A DNA stretch of 49,205 nucleotides. It comes from Bimuria novae-zelandiae CBS 107.79 (lineage: Eukaryota > Ascomycota > Dothideomycetes > Pleosporales > Didymosphaeriaceae). The translations under genes and the position numbers were made by a program. The stretch is from assembly GCA_010015655.1 (NCBI GenBank), contig ML976668.1, positions 441,395-490,599 on the forward strand, given 5' to 3'. This document shows, piece by piece, positions 1 to 10,816 of this stretch (within the stretch, counting starts at the first letter, position 1; every line of letters begins with the position of its first letter). The notes below the pieces were generated by a model, which was not told where the DNA came from, ran no database searches, and saw only the letters and a list, made by a program, of their open reading frames with translations.

Positions 1-319
1 GCGACCCGGCATGGTGATAGCTGTCAAATGCCAGCCGGGTTGACTGGGTCGACTGGGTCGACTGGGACGACTGCGAGCGGGTAACAAATTGATCCATAAC
101 AAGATACGCTCACGGCTGACGATGGGAAACAGTGGGAGGCACGTCGACGAGAAAACTCAGAGTTTTCTTCTCCTACAAGAACGTTGCACAAGGCAATATA
201 CGACAACGCCACGCGTGGCACAAGGCCAGCAGAACAAGGTAATACTCCACCAATTAGGACAGAATCCCCATACTAAATCGATCAAACGTAGTCCCGAACA
301 ACCGAACGTTTGGCTCTAA
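1..319. other. unmutated left margin, no gene recognised
   Basis: Balanced base composition without the TpA enrichment of the sequence that follows. Short open frames exist on both strands, but none has a recognisable domain or splice structure. An inverted pair (ACCCGGC near 4-10 and GCCGGGT near 34-40) brackets the first 40 bases. I see no transposase and no host gene here. Confidence 0.5.
42..77. repeat. 9-bp tandem repeat (GACTGGGTC)
   Basis: Two exact copies of GACTGGGTC (42-50, 51-59) are followed by GACTGGGAC (60-68) and a diverged GACTGCGAG. It is a short minisatellite with no associated gene. Confidence 0.8.
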
Positions 320-324
320 TAATG

Positions 325-440
325 CGTTCGTTCGAAGCTCTGTTCGACCCACCATGCCTGTTCGTTCGTTCGATCCAAAACACCAGAAAACGCCGTTCGG
401 ATCGATTGTTCGGATCGAACGTTCTGTTCGTTGGCAGCGC
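325..440. repeat. hAT left subterminal GTTCG repeats
   Basis: The pentamer GTTCG or its complement CGAAC recurs many times in about 115 bp, including GTTCGGATCG variants. Clustered short motifs just inside the ends are typical transposase-binding sites of hAT elements. Their position just upstream of the transposase reading frame fits that role, which is inferred. Confidence 0.5.
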
Positions 441-543
441 TGTGCGGGCGCCGGATCTAGAGTTTCTTATACGCCATGGCAAGAACTAGAGCTATTAAAG
501 GCGTATATTAACTAGGTAATTATTTATAATCTGAGCTTCGCGA

Positions 544-789
544 TGGCGACGTCGTCGGGCAGCAGAAGCTTGCTAATATGGAATTGAATGGATCTGCTGC
601 ATGCCCTGCCGAACAGCCGTACTACACTTTCTGGGTACGTGAAAAAGGCTATGGTGGAGAGGAAGGAGTATATACAGAAGCTTTTGCGCGCGGCGCAGAG
701 TAAGATAAGCATAAGTTACGATATCTAGACGTCGCTAAACAATATGGACTTTCTGGGAGTTGCCGCCCACTTCGTGGGTAAGTACGCTA
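544..789 (+). pseudogene. hAT transposase, N-terminal fragment
   Basis: The plus-strand frame encodes a stretch with the signature KISISYDI(W)TS.NNMDFLGV.AHFVG, the conserved start of the hAT catalytic region, preceded by a YVKKA..ERKEYI.KLL segment. The Trp of DIWTS is now TAG and another TGA/TAG occurs upstream, as expected from RIP. No BED zinc finger is visible before it. The frame stops at the TA where the nested Tc1-like element begins and resumes as hAT after 10893. Mutation is light compared with the neighbouring element. Confidence 0.7.
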
Positions 790-865
790 TTGTCGTTTCG
801 TAAAATCCCGCTACACATGTGACCTGCCCCGCGCATTAGTAATCGATTCCCGCGCGTCATTTAAA
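790..865 (+). repeat. left terminal inverted repeat of Tc1-like transposon 1
   Basis: The core GTTTCGTAAAATCCCGCTAC starts at 795 and is found exactly inverted at the right end. The match continues inward with interruptions to ATTT at about 865 through a shared GCGCGTCATTT segment. Confidence 0.85.
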
Positions 866-999
866 ACACGGATTTATTAGCTAAATATTAACTTTTTAAT
901 ATATTATAAGAATCTAAAAGTCCTTAATAGGAATTTATAGCAAAGCTAGGTTACCGCTAATAGTGTTACAGGCCGTAATTAATTAATTAAACAACGACG

Positions 1000-1940
1000 T
1001 TAGCGACACCTAAATCTAGAGAGATATAAAAGTAGCTAGGACGATAATTAGGAGGATTTAACTTAGTCTAGAGTACTAGGGGCAACCTTACCCGCCAAGC
1101 TACGTATAGCAAGATAGGCCGCCGTTATTATTGCAGTACTATCGCGAGAAGCTTAAAGAGTTGCTGCTAGGCTAGCTAAATACTTACCTAGATAAGATAC
1201 AGAGTTTCTTGTATAACGAGTACAACGTAAAAGCCTTATAGATAACCATATGGGAGACTCTTGCCAGCATAAGGTAGAGTTAAAAAGCAGTAACTAAAGT
1301 GGTAGCTAAGCGTAACGCAGTCCTTTATTAAGCGTTTAGAGCTTACTACTAGCTAGCGTATAAGGCGGAGATAGTAATAGTAATTAATAAGAGCGCTTAT
1401 AACAAGCGTACGGGCGATTAAAAATATGCCTAGTTAGAGGTAAATACGCTAGTTTAGGTATTATACTTAGCGCAGAGGTTAGAGAGGTAGAGTTTATTAC
1501 TAGCTATAGACGTTAATAGGTATCTTAATTATCTTATCTATTAGGGAGCAATTACAGCAGAGTTAATAGAGGAATTTCTTGCTAGTAAAGTGCTGCCGTA
1601 TTACACGCCGTACCTAGGGCCACGCTTAGTAATTATAATAGATAACATATTTATTTATTAATTAGCTAAAATTTAACAACTCTATATAGACGCTAGGGTA
1701 GTACTCGAGTACCTGTCGCCGTACTCACCTAATATGAATCCGATTGAGCAGAGCTTCAAAGCGTTAAAGTCATGGATAAAAAAGAACTTCCAGAAAGCGC
1801 CTATCTTTTAGGATTTCTCGTATTTCTTGGAGCTGGGTGTATAGGAGGGTTGCTATAACGACGAGCGGGCGAGAAAGTACTTTAGCTACTTAGGCTAGTA
1901 GGTGTAAGGTGTATAGGAGATAGAGGACTTAAGTAATTAA
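1000..1940 (+). pseudogene. Tc1/mariner-like DDE transposase (DDE_3 type), RIP-mutated
   Basis: The plus-strand frame keeps the later part of a DDE_3-type endonuclease: a LLAIDVNRYL segment, GAITAELIEEF, then LVIIIDN (second catalytic Asp) and YLSPYSPNMNPIEQSFKALK (third acidic residue, Glu of NPIE). Many Gln codons are now TAG or TAA. The start is not resolvable. The likely stop is TAA at 1938-1940, although similarity to the copy at ~25440-26485 may continue a little further. In life it would cut and paste the element at TA sites. It converges on the companion gene with a gap of about 340 bp. Confidence 0.8.
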
Positions 1941-2279
1941 CGCGTTGTTATTAAGTGTAAATATTACTAAGCTTAATAATAGTGGCCCGTGCGGACTTAT
2001 TATTTACTAGCGTTAATTTGCTTACGTCGTAGTTCTATATAATTCTGTTAATAAGTTAATATAATATACGTATATTTAGGCAGCAAATTCCTTAAAATTA
2101 ATTTTTATAAGCTAAAATTAGCAAAATAAAGAACGCAAATCCCTTAATAAAAGTACTTATAATACGCCCTGTATAAGAGCGATTAATAATATAACTAGAG
2201 CGTAAAGTATAAGTAATTACAAAATTAACGTTAGCAACCTGGCTAAAAGCTTTAGCAACTTTTTATATTTGCTATATAA

Positions 2280-3636
2280 ATAAGCTCTCCTTATTCTTGT
2301 CTTTCTCTTGCTCCTCTCGCTCTACACGCTCTTTCTCCTTCTTTATGTTCTCTAGGCACTAAGCTTTTTACTCTAGAGTTAGTCCTTTAAATCCACGCTG
2401 CTATCGGACGGTATATACTTAAAGTTTAAGTAGTAAAGGCGGCGGTAGCTCCTATACCTCTTGCTATAAGGTATACGGCATGCTAGCCTCCGAGGGATCT
2501 ATAAGCATGTTAATATTAATTCTATTATCCTTAATTATAGTAAAGACCTTTCTCACATCTCTGCGATCTTTTTGTGGACCCTTGTTAAGCCACCACTATA
2601 AGAAAAGCAGTGTTATATAGTAGAGCTTCTCTACGTTACTATAAGTTAATAGATCCTACGTCGAAACTAGTAGGTTGTTTAGTAGGTAATTAGGTTCTCG
2701 CTACCAGGCAGGCGATCTTTAAGATAGCTAACTTTATACTAATTAACTTGCCGCAGACGCGATTAGTAATTTAAGTATATCTTTTATTATAGGCTCGCCG
2801 TCAGAGTCGCTCCTCCTCCGCCGTCGCCCAGCCTGCCCACGAGATCTCGCTATCATCAACCGAACGTTGTCTGACGGCTCTGCAACTATACACCTTTGCA
2901 GCGACACCTTGCGGGCCCATATGGCGACTATATTGCCCTCGACGGGCATATGATTGGAGAATCGCACCAGCAACGATTCAGTACGCTAAAAGTAGCATAC
3001 ATGGGCGTAGTTCGAGCACATGGTGTCCTGGCACCTCCACGCGTCCCGTATTTGGATAGCTAGCCTATTGCCTATCTGGTTAATCGCCATAACGTCTGGC
3101 AGCTTAGCGAGTTAGCGATTAGTAGCAGTAAGTTGTACTTAAGAGCCTTGTAGGCCACCTACGCGTGACTAACTTGAAGTAGGCACCTGAGGTAACTCTG
3201 GCAATAGCACTAAGTCAAAATCCATGCACGCAGTAGCCCCTAGGGGCGCTAATTACAGTAACTCTTTCACGCTGGTTTTTACGTTAGTAAAACGTAGGCA
3301 ACTCTCCCCGCATTTAAAAGTGTTTACTATATAATCCTTTACTAAAGTTTAACTTAAATATATAATAATAGTAAAGCTTTTAATAGAGACTTTCTCCTAG
3401 GTGCTTATCTCTATAACGACGCTATTAGCCCATCTCTAAACCTCGCCCGCCGTTAGACTACTAAGTAGTTGCTTATAATTGCTATCCTCCACGCTGTTAA
3501 CTATCTTATTATTATAGTACGCTCTATAGCAACACCTTACGTAAGTTTTATTAATTACCTTAGCGAGCTCCTTATCTAATTATTATATAAAAGGACCTAG
3601 CTAGGCTAATAATAGGCTATCCTCTAGGTATATCTC
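2280..3636 (-). pseudogene. companion gene of Tc1-like transposon 1, middle and C-terminal part
   Basis: Continuation, beyond the Ty3 insertion, of the gene starting at 10728. The frame contains the motif W-R-C-Q-D-T-M-C-S-N-Y-A-H-V-C (~2995-3039), then an open stretch at 2743-2973 with GNIVAIWARKVSLQRC and a basic RGQAGRRRRRS tail. Further on is MLIDPSEASMPYTL near 2500. The same order of motifs is found in the gene at 26860-28533. The Cys spacing C-x4-C-x6-C suggests a small metal-binding fold, which is inferred. I do not recognise the family. The N-terminal half has many TAG/TAA from RIP. Confidence 0.6.
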
Positions 3637-4093
3637 TGTTAAGTCCCCAAAGGATAGCTAATCCCTATAGGGTAAAGGTTGGTTCTCGGGCAAGAATACT
3701 GGTAGGACGGGAGAGGTTGTAGTAATAGCTTGCGCTTGTTACTAGGGCGTTAGTATTAAAGGTGTGTACAGCACAATCAAATCAACAAGGTTGCTTACTC
3801 AGATCCAAACGATAGATTAATAAACAAGATTAAACACGAATACCATAAGGGTATTCGTGTCGGTTTATATACAAGAAGTTTATTAGTTACTGTCCACCTA
3901 TCTTTCTGCCATCCTATCTTTTTGGTGGATGGTCGTGTCATCCATGGATGGTATACCGTCCATGATCTTGGCTGGATGGTATATCTTGGCTGGATGGTAC
4001 ATCACGTGATCTCGGTTGCGCAACCCCACTAAGTGTCACCCCTACTAAGGGCCCGTTGGTCCTCCGCGTCCCATACATGTTTAGATCCTAACA
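3637..4093 (-). repeat. Ty3 element 3' LTR
   Basis: 457 bp, TGTTA...TAACA, aligned without gaps to 10029-10485. It is the 3' LTR because gag-pol reads on the minus strand. It is more TpA-shifted than the other copy at several sites, for example TTAAACAC where the partner has TTGAACAC. Confidence 0.95.
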
Positions 4094-4111
4094 TCACCTC
4101 CCCTCTTCCAG
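4094..4111 (-). promoter_or_regulatory. polypurine tract next to the 3' LTR
   Basis: On the minus strand CTGGAAGAGGGGAGGTGA abuts the TGTTAG start of the 3' LTR. A purine run in this place primes plus-strand DNA synthesis in LTR retrotransposons. It confirms the minus-strand orientation of the element. Confidence 0.7.
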
Positions 4112-4224
4112 ATAGCGTCCTTGGTATCCTCGTTCCGCGCCCCTTAGCTGTAGATACGGTCGTCGCATATAAATACTCGCGTGAGTCGCTGTTTTCGCGT
4201 TCTAGTCTTAATGCCTTCCTAACT

Positions 4225-4842
4225 ATGCCTAAGGATCCTAAGCCCCGTAAAGCGCGCGCGCCTCGCAAGAAGACTTCGACCCAAGAGCGGCGTAATCGCA
4301 TTCGTCGTGTTAAAGGGAGTAGTAAGGAGATGCCTTTCCGCTACACTCGCTACGAAAAGCTAAATATTTGTTATTTCGTAGATACTGCGTCTAGTTGTTG
4401 TGCTAGTTGTATCGCTACAAGGAGCGAGTGTGAGCTGTTTATTCCTAAAGAGGAGTAGGAGAAGGTAGAGGATAAAGAGCGTAAAAAGTAGCTAGAGTTA
4501 GCTCGCGCTAAGGAAGAGACGTTACGTAGTTAATAAGAACTTGCTTAGTATAAGTGTAAGTTATTAGAGATTAAAAGTCGTAAGAGGCTATTCGCGCGTT
4601 AGGATAGGAAATTACTAGATACCTAGAATAAGGTGCAAGAGACGGAGAGCTCGAGTGCAGACGCTCCGTTCTAAGACGATTTCCTCGCTAATCTAGGCTA
4701 GTCACAGGCTAACAATCTCCTTCCTAATCTATTAATAGATCTTCTTCTTAACGAGTTCCTATCTAGTTCTCCTTCGATCGTTCCGGGTTCCTTCTCGTGG
4801 TCTGACGATAGTATTGTGCTAATATTTAGCGATAGTTATTAA
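4225..4842 (+). pseudogene. antisense accessory ORF of the Ty3 element
   Basis: On the strand opposite to gag-pol, just inside the 3' LTR, a frame of about 205 codons starts MPKDPKPRKARAPRKKTS. It has a Lys/Arg-rich N terminus, then a Cys cluster (CCASCIATRSEC), then a charged, probably coiled-coil stretch and an acidic Ser/Asp-rich tail. It is intact for 78 codons and then shows TAG/TAA at Gln-like positions, as in the rest of the element. A basic start plus CxxC...C resembles a small nucleic-acid-binding protein, but I do not recognise the family. The tail abuts the 3' end of pol at ~4860. Confidence 0.55.
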
Positions 4843-4859
4843 GGTTTGCTTTTAGTTCT

Positions 4860-7800
4860 TATGTGTCTTCTAAGTGTGGATATCCTTTTCACTTAATTAA
4901 GTAGGTTCGTGACTAATTTATGTGTTATAGTATCTTCTTAACTTCGAATTCGGTTTCCTCCTCTAGTTGGTAATAGAAGGTGGTTTCAACTGGTGTTTCA
5001 GAGTCTGCTAGTTCCAATCGGTCTATATAGAATACTAGGTGTATTTTAGCGTCTGGTGGTAATTCTAATTAGTAGTTAACCAGTGATACTTGTTCGGAAA
5101 TAAAAAATAGTCTAACCTTAACATGATCCAGTTTCTTGTGCTTTTTCTTTTAGGTTCAAAGATTTTTCGTAAGCAGATATGCTTTATCCCCCTTCTTTAG
5201 CTAAGGTGCCGTTTTTCTTTTTTAGTTTATATAGGAAATGCTTTGCTATTGAGCTTTCTCGAGGTTCTCTCGGAGTTGTTAATGTATTTCTTTCATTTTT
5301 ATAGCCGTGTTGATGGCTTCTTCCGTTCTGATAGTAGTAGGAAATGTCTAATTAAAGAGATATAGATGTCTTTCGTAGTTCGCATAGAACGGTGTATATC
5401 CAGTTACTGCTGATATCTTATTGTTATATGCTAATTATGCTATTAGTAATAGGGAAATCTAGTTATTCTTCTAGTTGTTGCAGTAGATGCGTAGGTACGT
5501 TTCTATTATTTAATTCGTACGTTCTGTTTGTCCGTCCGTCTGTGGATGATAGGCTGTTAATAGTTTTCGTTTTATTCTAATAAGTGCCATGAGTGTTGTC
5601 TAGTAGTTCGAAGTGAAGAGTTTGTCTCTGTCGCTAATAATTGTCTTAGGGATGCCATGATGTTATATAAGTTAATCTAGGATAAGGAACGCTAGTTCCG
5701 TTGCTGTTATTACCTTTTTGCACGATAGTAATTCCACGTATTTAGTAAATCTGCATACGATTACCAGTATTGCGTCGTAACTTACTCCGTTTGTGGGATC
5801 TTTCGACTTTGGCAATCCTGTGATAAAGTCTATTACGATGTCTTCTCAAGGTGCTATAGGTATTTAGATAGCTTACATTTCTTTGTACTTAAGATGTGTT
5901 GCGTGTTTATTGCGTTAGCATTTTACACATTTGCGTATGTAGGTTACTACTACTTCCTTAATTCCTTTAAAGCTGTAGTTCCTCTGAATCAGTTCCACTA
6001 TCTTTTTAATTCTAGGGTGTCCGTATACAGGGTCGTCGTGGTATTATCGTATAACCTCTGTCTGTTGTTCCTTAGGTACTTCTCGTGTAAGTACAAGGAG
6101 TTAATTAAGTTCCGCCATAGGTTCTAAAGAACTATTAGGTTTTTATTTTAGTATTGCAGAGTAGGTTTTAACTTTATCTCCTGTAAGATCGTGTTATTGG
6201 CTAAGTACGTTTGCTCGTCTATTTTCCTTACCAAGTGTATATACGATTTTAAATTTATATTGTCTAAGCGTTTCCGACTATTTTACCTGTCTTAGCGTAA
6301 GTTCTTTTATAGTCGTGAAGCGTGTAAGGTTCTTATAATCCGTAAAGATCTTAAGTGTAAAGTAGCTAAGAGCGTAGATTCTCTAGTGCTTTAACGTTTT
6401 AATAATTACGTATAGTTCTTTGTCATATACGTTATATCGTGCTTCCGTGTCGGTAAACTTGCATGAGTAATATGCAATAGGGTGCCATTTGCCATCTTTT
6501 TCTTATTTCGCGTAGGCGCCTATTGCGAGGTCGCTTGCGTCCGTTTCGATTCGTAGTGGTTTTCCATTCCTAAAGTAGATAAGTACTGGTAGCATAATGC
6601 ATGCGGTTTTTAAGAGTTAGAACGACATTCCACACTCTATAGTCTATACGAATAGTGTATCTTTTCTTATAAGGTTTATAAGTAGTATCGTGATCTTTGC
6701 GTAATCCTTAATAAATTATCGATTAAATTTATAGAATCCTAAGAATTCTTGGATGTTTTTCGCCATCTTTAGTATTAGCTAGTTCTTAATATATTCAATC
6801 TTATTAGGTGCGACTTTAATTCCTTCTATGCTAATAACATATTCTAGAAATTTAAGTCGTGTTACGTGCCACTTGCACTTCTTTAGTTTAATCCTAAGGT
6901 ATATCTTATCTAGTGCTATTAACACCGTTTGTACATGCAGAACATGATTTAAATCGTTTTTAGAGTAAACAAGTATATCGTCTATGTATGCAATAACAAA
7001 TATGTCTAGGTAGTTACAGAGTACGTAGTTAACTAGTGCTTAGAAGTTTGCCGGTGCGTTAGTAAGTCTAAAAGGCATAACTATATATTTAAATAGTCTA
7101 TAGCGTGACCTAAACGCTGTCTTCTACTCGTTACCTTCCTTAATTTATATAAGGTAGTATCTATCTTATAAGTCTATTAGTGTAAAGCGTTTGGCTCTTA
7201 AGAGTTAGTCTCTTAATTCTAAGATATTTAGTAGTAGGTATTGATTTTTAATCGTCATGTCGTTAATCTTTTAATAGTTAACACATAGTCGTGGTGTGCC
7301 GTCTTTCTTTATAATAAACATAAAAGGGCTAGCTACTAGTGACTTTAATAGTCGTATATATCCTTTCGCGAGATTCGTCTCAATAAATTCCTTTTCTTAC
7401 TAGAGTTCTTTTCTAGTCTTGCTATATAGTGGTCTAAAGGGTGGCGTTTTCCCTTCTACTAGGTCTATCGCTAGATCCCAGGGCTGATGTTCTGGAAGGT
7501 TTGCTTTTCCCTCTCTCTCGGTGAATATATGATTCCATGCTTGATAGCACTCCGGAATTTTATGGTTTGTGCTTTCCTCTATCTTCTTGCGCTCTGTGAC
7601 CTGGTGGTTCCTGCCAGCGTCTGCCAAGGGTTTCTTCCGTTTTTCGACTGTCCGTCGCAAGACTATAGTGTTAATAGCTCTCTTATTTACTATCATGCTC
7701 TGTTAATGCGTAGGCTTTGCTTATAATGCACAGTTGTAGCGCTTAAAGGATAGCTTTTTTCTCTCTTAATTAATCGTGGGATTATGCTTCCTTAACTAGA

Positions 7801-8100
7801 GTAGTTCTAAAATCACGTCGTGATTAGCTTCTTTAATAATATTAAGGGTAATTAATTCCTGGTGTCTATAGATTGTAAGGGTAGTTTCGACCTTGTATTT
7901 AATCGTTGCTTTGCCGGGCATTAGTTATCTATTCGCGACATGGATAGCATAGGGTATAGCCTTCTTGCGCTTATAGAGTCCTGCTCTATTAAGTGCTTTT
8001 CTTAACACATAGCTTTCCTGTACTCCTGAGTCTAGCATGGCTTTTATTTATGTTTCTTTAAGCTGTACTGGTAGCTTGATTAATGCCTGGCTATTTATGG
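4860..8100 (-). pseudogene. Ty3/Gypsy pol: reverse transcriptase, RNase H, integrase
   Basis: Minus-strand translation gives, in order, a protease-like region (~8000-7750) and the reverse transcriptase with KKDGTPRLCVNY near 7280-7320 and the active-site motif YIDDILVYS near 6966-7000. RNase H (RIETDASDLAIGAYA) follows near 6530-6560. An integrase core (VSYDAILVIVCRFTKYVE, then YHPQTDGQTER) lies near 5500-5800. Dozens of Gln and Trp codons have become TAG/TAA, so no product is possible. The open stretch at 7400-7696 is a spared part between protease and reverse transcriptase. Confidence 0.9.
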
Positions 8101-9981
8101 CATTTAGTTCTCTAAAGGCGTCTTCCCTCCTGAGCCTAGGTCTAAAAAAGACATCTTTTCTGTGGGTGGCTTTGCGGGATTAAGGTGTCTTTCCTTCTTC
8201 TTCTCCTGAGGCTGCTGCTAGCCCTTTTCTAGGAGAGCTTCACCGTCCTCTTCCTTCGTTACCGTTTTAATCCTGAGGGTTATAGTCCCTTTTAGTATGC
8301 GATTGAATCCATGCTTTCCTTTTTACTCTTTGTGTTCCTTATAATTAGGGTGTAAGCATGTTTGCCATTTGTCAGATGCGCATTTTCTATTAACTAGTAG
8401 CGACATTACTTAGTTTAGCGCTTAGTTAAGGTGTAGAAAGTATCGCTTTTCACGTTTATCTTAGAGGTGAACGTTATAATAGGTAATAGGGTAGTTAAAC
8501 CACTCCTATCTGCATCGTCGGTACGTTTGGGGAAAGTAGCTATATTCCTTAGCTTAGTAATAAATGGTATATTAGTCTTCTCTATAGAGGGTCTATCGTA
8601 TGGTCTCATGCGTAGGGTTACGGTGGTCCAGGTCGTACTGTGGTTCGTAGTTCAGGCTTTCGTTTAGGTATTTCTTCTTGGGGTTTTCGTGGGCGTAGCG
8701 GTGATCTGCCATTTCTCTTGCTGCTTTACTGACCAGATCGGGTTAGTAAGCATGAAAAAATGCTTCTGCATAGTCTTGTCGTTCTACCGCCGTAAACCCG
8801 AAGTCTCCTTCTCGAGGTTGGTGTTTTTCTAAGAAGTCGAAAACATTCGTCGTCTTACTAGTAATAGGTTTGTTCTAGCTAGGGTGAAGTGTAGAAGATT
8901 AAGGCATTAGCTCTATCTCTTCCTTGTCCAAACCTTTGTATGCATCCTCGTAGAGTCGCAAGTTAGGCAAGTCTAATCGCTCTAAGTCCTTGTCTAGGAT
9001 ATTAGATTATTTAATAGAGGGTATTACCTGCCATTCTTCGTTAGTTACTTCTGTGTCATCGATGGTAAGTACGTTTAACTATTTAATGACCTTGTTCTTA
9101 GATCTGCAGTTCCTGGCGATGTGGCCTAGTTTGCCATATGTAAAGCATTTACGCGTCTTAGTCCCCTATCGTTGGGTTCTATCTAAGATACGTTGGTTAG
9201 GCTTTTAGAAGCCTATAGCCTTTCCTGTTCCCTTTTCTAGGTTGTTAAACTGGATATCTTCTATGGGTTAGGGTCCGTAGTAGTTACGTTGCTGGCGTCG
9301 AGGTGTTTTTGGCGGCGCTCTGTAGACTATAGGTGCCTGTCGTCTAAAACTAACGTTCCTCGGGTTCTTGCGTAGCTCTTCTTGCAATGCAAACCATTCC
9401 CCATTAATGCGGATAGTCTCTTTGTATAGTTCTTCTAAGGTCTCTATTTTTGCACTACTACGTAGGAGTTCTTCGCGCACATTGCGTTTAAGGCCTTGTT
9501 TATATATTGTTTTAAGAGATTTATTCTCCTAGTTGAGTTGCACGGCGTACTTGCGGAATTTAGCTGTATACTTAGCTACGGATTGTTGCTATTAGATTGT
9601 CTAGATCGCTTGCTTAGTAATAGCGGTTTTATTAGTAATTCTAAATATCTATTAGAGGCATTTCTTAAAGTTGGCGTAGTCTTTAATAATGTCGATAGCA
9701 TCTTTATTGTAGTTAATGTAGTCTTTATCCTCGTTATCGTGATCCATGTCTAGGTACTTAACTAAGTAAGGACAGATCTATTCTTTAGCGCTTCCTCGCA
9801 TGTAAGTTACTGCGAAGATAACCTTCTTCTTATCTTTAAGGTCTTAGTTCTAGTCGAAGAAGTAGAGGTCTAGCTGTAAAAGCCAGGTATTAAGGAGACT
9901 ACGATTGCTATTATATAAATTAGGTTTGTGCGCCTTGTTCTTGCCATCCCCTATAGGGGTAACATGGTTGTCCGAAGCCAT
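8100..9981 (-). pseudogene. Ty3/Gypsy gag
   Basis: The minus-strand frame starts at an ATG at 9981 (MASDNHVTPIGDG). It contains the capsid region with FAVTYMRGSA and YTAKFRKYAVQ, then an open stretch (9268-9480). A zinc knuckle CFTYGKLGHIARNC follows near 9110-9150; its second Cys is now Tyr, consistent with a G-to-A change. TAG/TAA interruptions are scattered through it. Gag forms the particle that packages element RNA. Confidence 0.85.
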
Positions 9982-10018
9982 GGAAGAGTTAGGGGTCCTG
10001 TTAGTATTTATGTTAAGG

Positions 10019-10028
10019 GTGTTCAAAA
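10019..10028 (-). promoter_or_regulatory. putative self-priming primer-binding site
   Basis: Immediately inside the 5' LTR the minus strand reads TTTTGAACAC instead of a TGG-type tRNA complement. Eight of these bases (TTGAACAC) are the exact complement of GTGTTCAA inside the same LTR (10222-10229), about 30 bp after a TATA box. This matches the arrangement of Tf1/sushi-type elements, in which the 5' end of the transcript primes reverse transcription. The transcript start is inferred. Confidence 0.5.
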
Positions 10029-10485
10029 TGTTAAGTCCCCAAAGGATAGCTAATCCCTATAGGGTAAAGGTTGGTTCTCGGGCAAGAATACTAGTAGGAC
10101 GGGAGAGGTTATAGTGATAGCTTGCGCTTGTCACTAGGGCGTTAGTATCGAAGGTGTGTACAGCATAATCAAATCAACAAGGTTGCTTACTTAGATCTAA
10201 ACGATAGATTGATAAACAAGATTGAACACGAATGCCATAAGGGTATTCGTGTCGGTTTATATACAAGAGGTTTATTAGTTACCGTCCACCTATCTTTCTG
10301 CCATCCTATCTTTCTGGTGGATGGTCGTGTCATCCATGGATGGTATACCGTCCATGATCTTGGCTGAATGGTATGTCTTGGCTGGATGGTACATCACGTG
10401 ATCTCGGTTGCGCAACCCCACCAAGTGTCACCCCCGCTAAGGGCCCGTTGGTCCTCCGCGTCCCATACATGTTCAGATCCTAACA
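10029..10485 (-). repeat. Ty3 element 5' LTR
   Basis: 457 bp. On the minus strand it holds a TATATAAACC box (10255-10264) followed about 30 bp later by GTGTTCAA (10222-10229). That is a plausible transcript start, and it is complementary to the putative primer site just outside the LTR. The first downstream codon of gag is at 9981. Confidence 0.95.
10228..10252 (-). promoter_or_regulatory. LTR hairpin between the TATA box and the inferred transcript start
   Basis: CACGAATGCC and GGGTATTCGTG form a near-perfect inverted repeat with a 4-base loop. The LTR of the second Ty3 fragment has a hairpin of different sequence in the equivalent place (CGAAGAT...ATCTTCG near 20813-20833), suggesting the structure rather than the sequence is kept. 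A role in priming or packaging is speculative. Confidence 0.45.
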
Positions 10486-10728
10486 ATCTCTTACTCTTTA
10501 ACGTCCTTATCTTTAAGTTACTCTATCTTAGCTACCTTAGTAGTAGTTATATAATTAGCTTCGTTTACTATCTCTTATAAAGGTGCCCTAGCCTTTACTT
10601 TTTTAGGAGTTTTTTTACAAGGTAATTTTATTATACGCGACTTTTTAGCTGCCCGCGTTACTTAGGGTGGATTCTTGCCCCCCTTAAATACCTAAGTACT
10701 TTTACGTTTACGACTTTTAGCTAGCATT
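10486..10728 (-). pseudogene. companion gene of Tc1-like transposon 1, N-terminal part
   Basis: Read on the minus strand from an ATG at 10728 it gives a Lys/Arg-rich start (MLAKSRKRKS) followed by basic segments such as RAAKKSRI and KKTPKKVKARAP. It stops at the Ty3 target duplication ATCTC (10486-10490) and continues at 3636. A basic N terminus suggests DNA binding or nuclear targeting; this is inferred. Confidence 0.55.
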
Positions 10729-10816
10729 ACGATAACCTTTAAGGATAATAGCAGGATATCGTTTAGGGGAATAAATTCATATACGGCATCCGATTATACG
10801 GAAAAATAGGTGGGGT

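Larger units (their letters stand above)
3637..10485 (-). mobile_element. Ty3/Gypsy LTR retrotransposon, full-length, RIP-mutated
   Basis: Two 457-bp LTRs (3637-4093 and 10029-10485) begin TGTTA and end TAACA and are flanked by the 5-bp duplication ATCTC (3632-3636, 10486-10490). Internally, on the minus strand, gag, protease/reverse transcriptase/RNase H and integrase appear in Ty3 order. A plus-strand accessory ORF lies near the 3' LTR. About 22 differences between the LTRs are all transitions. It is inserted into the companion gene of a Tc1-like element. Confidence 0.95.

Noticed and set aside
2743..2973. Open frame as an independent gene
   Set aside because: It is an unmutated stretch of the companion gene of Tc1-like transposon 1, as shown by the related sequence at 27480-27600.
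7400..7726. Overlapping open frames on both strands
   Set aside because: The minus frame is part of the Ty3 pol pseudogene and the plus frame is its shadow.
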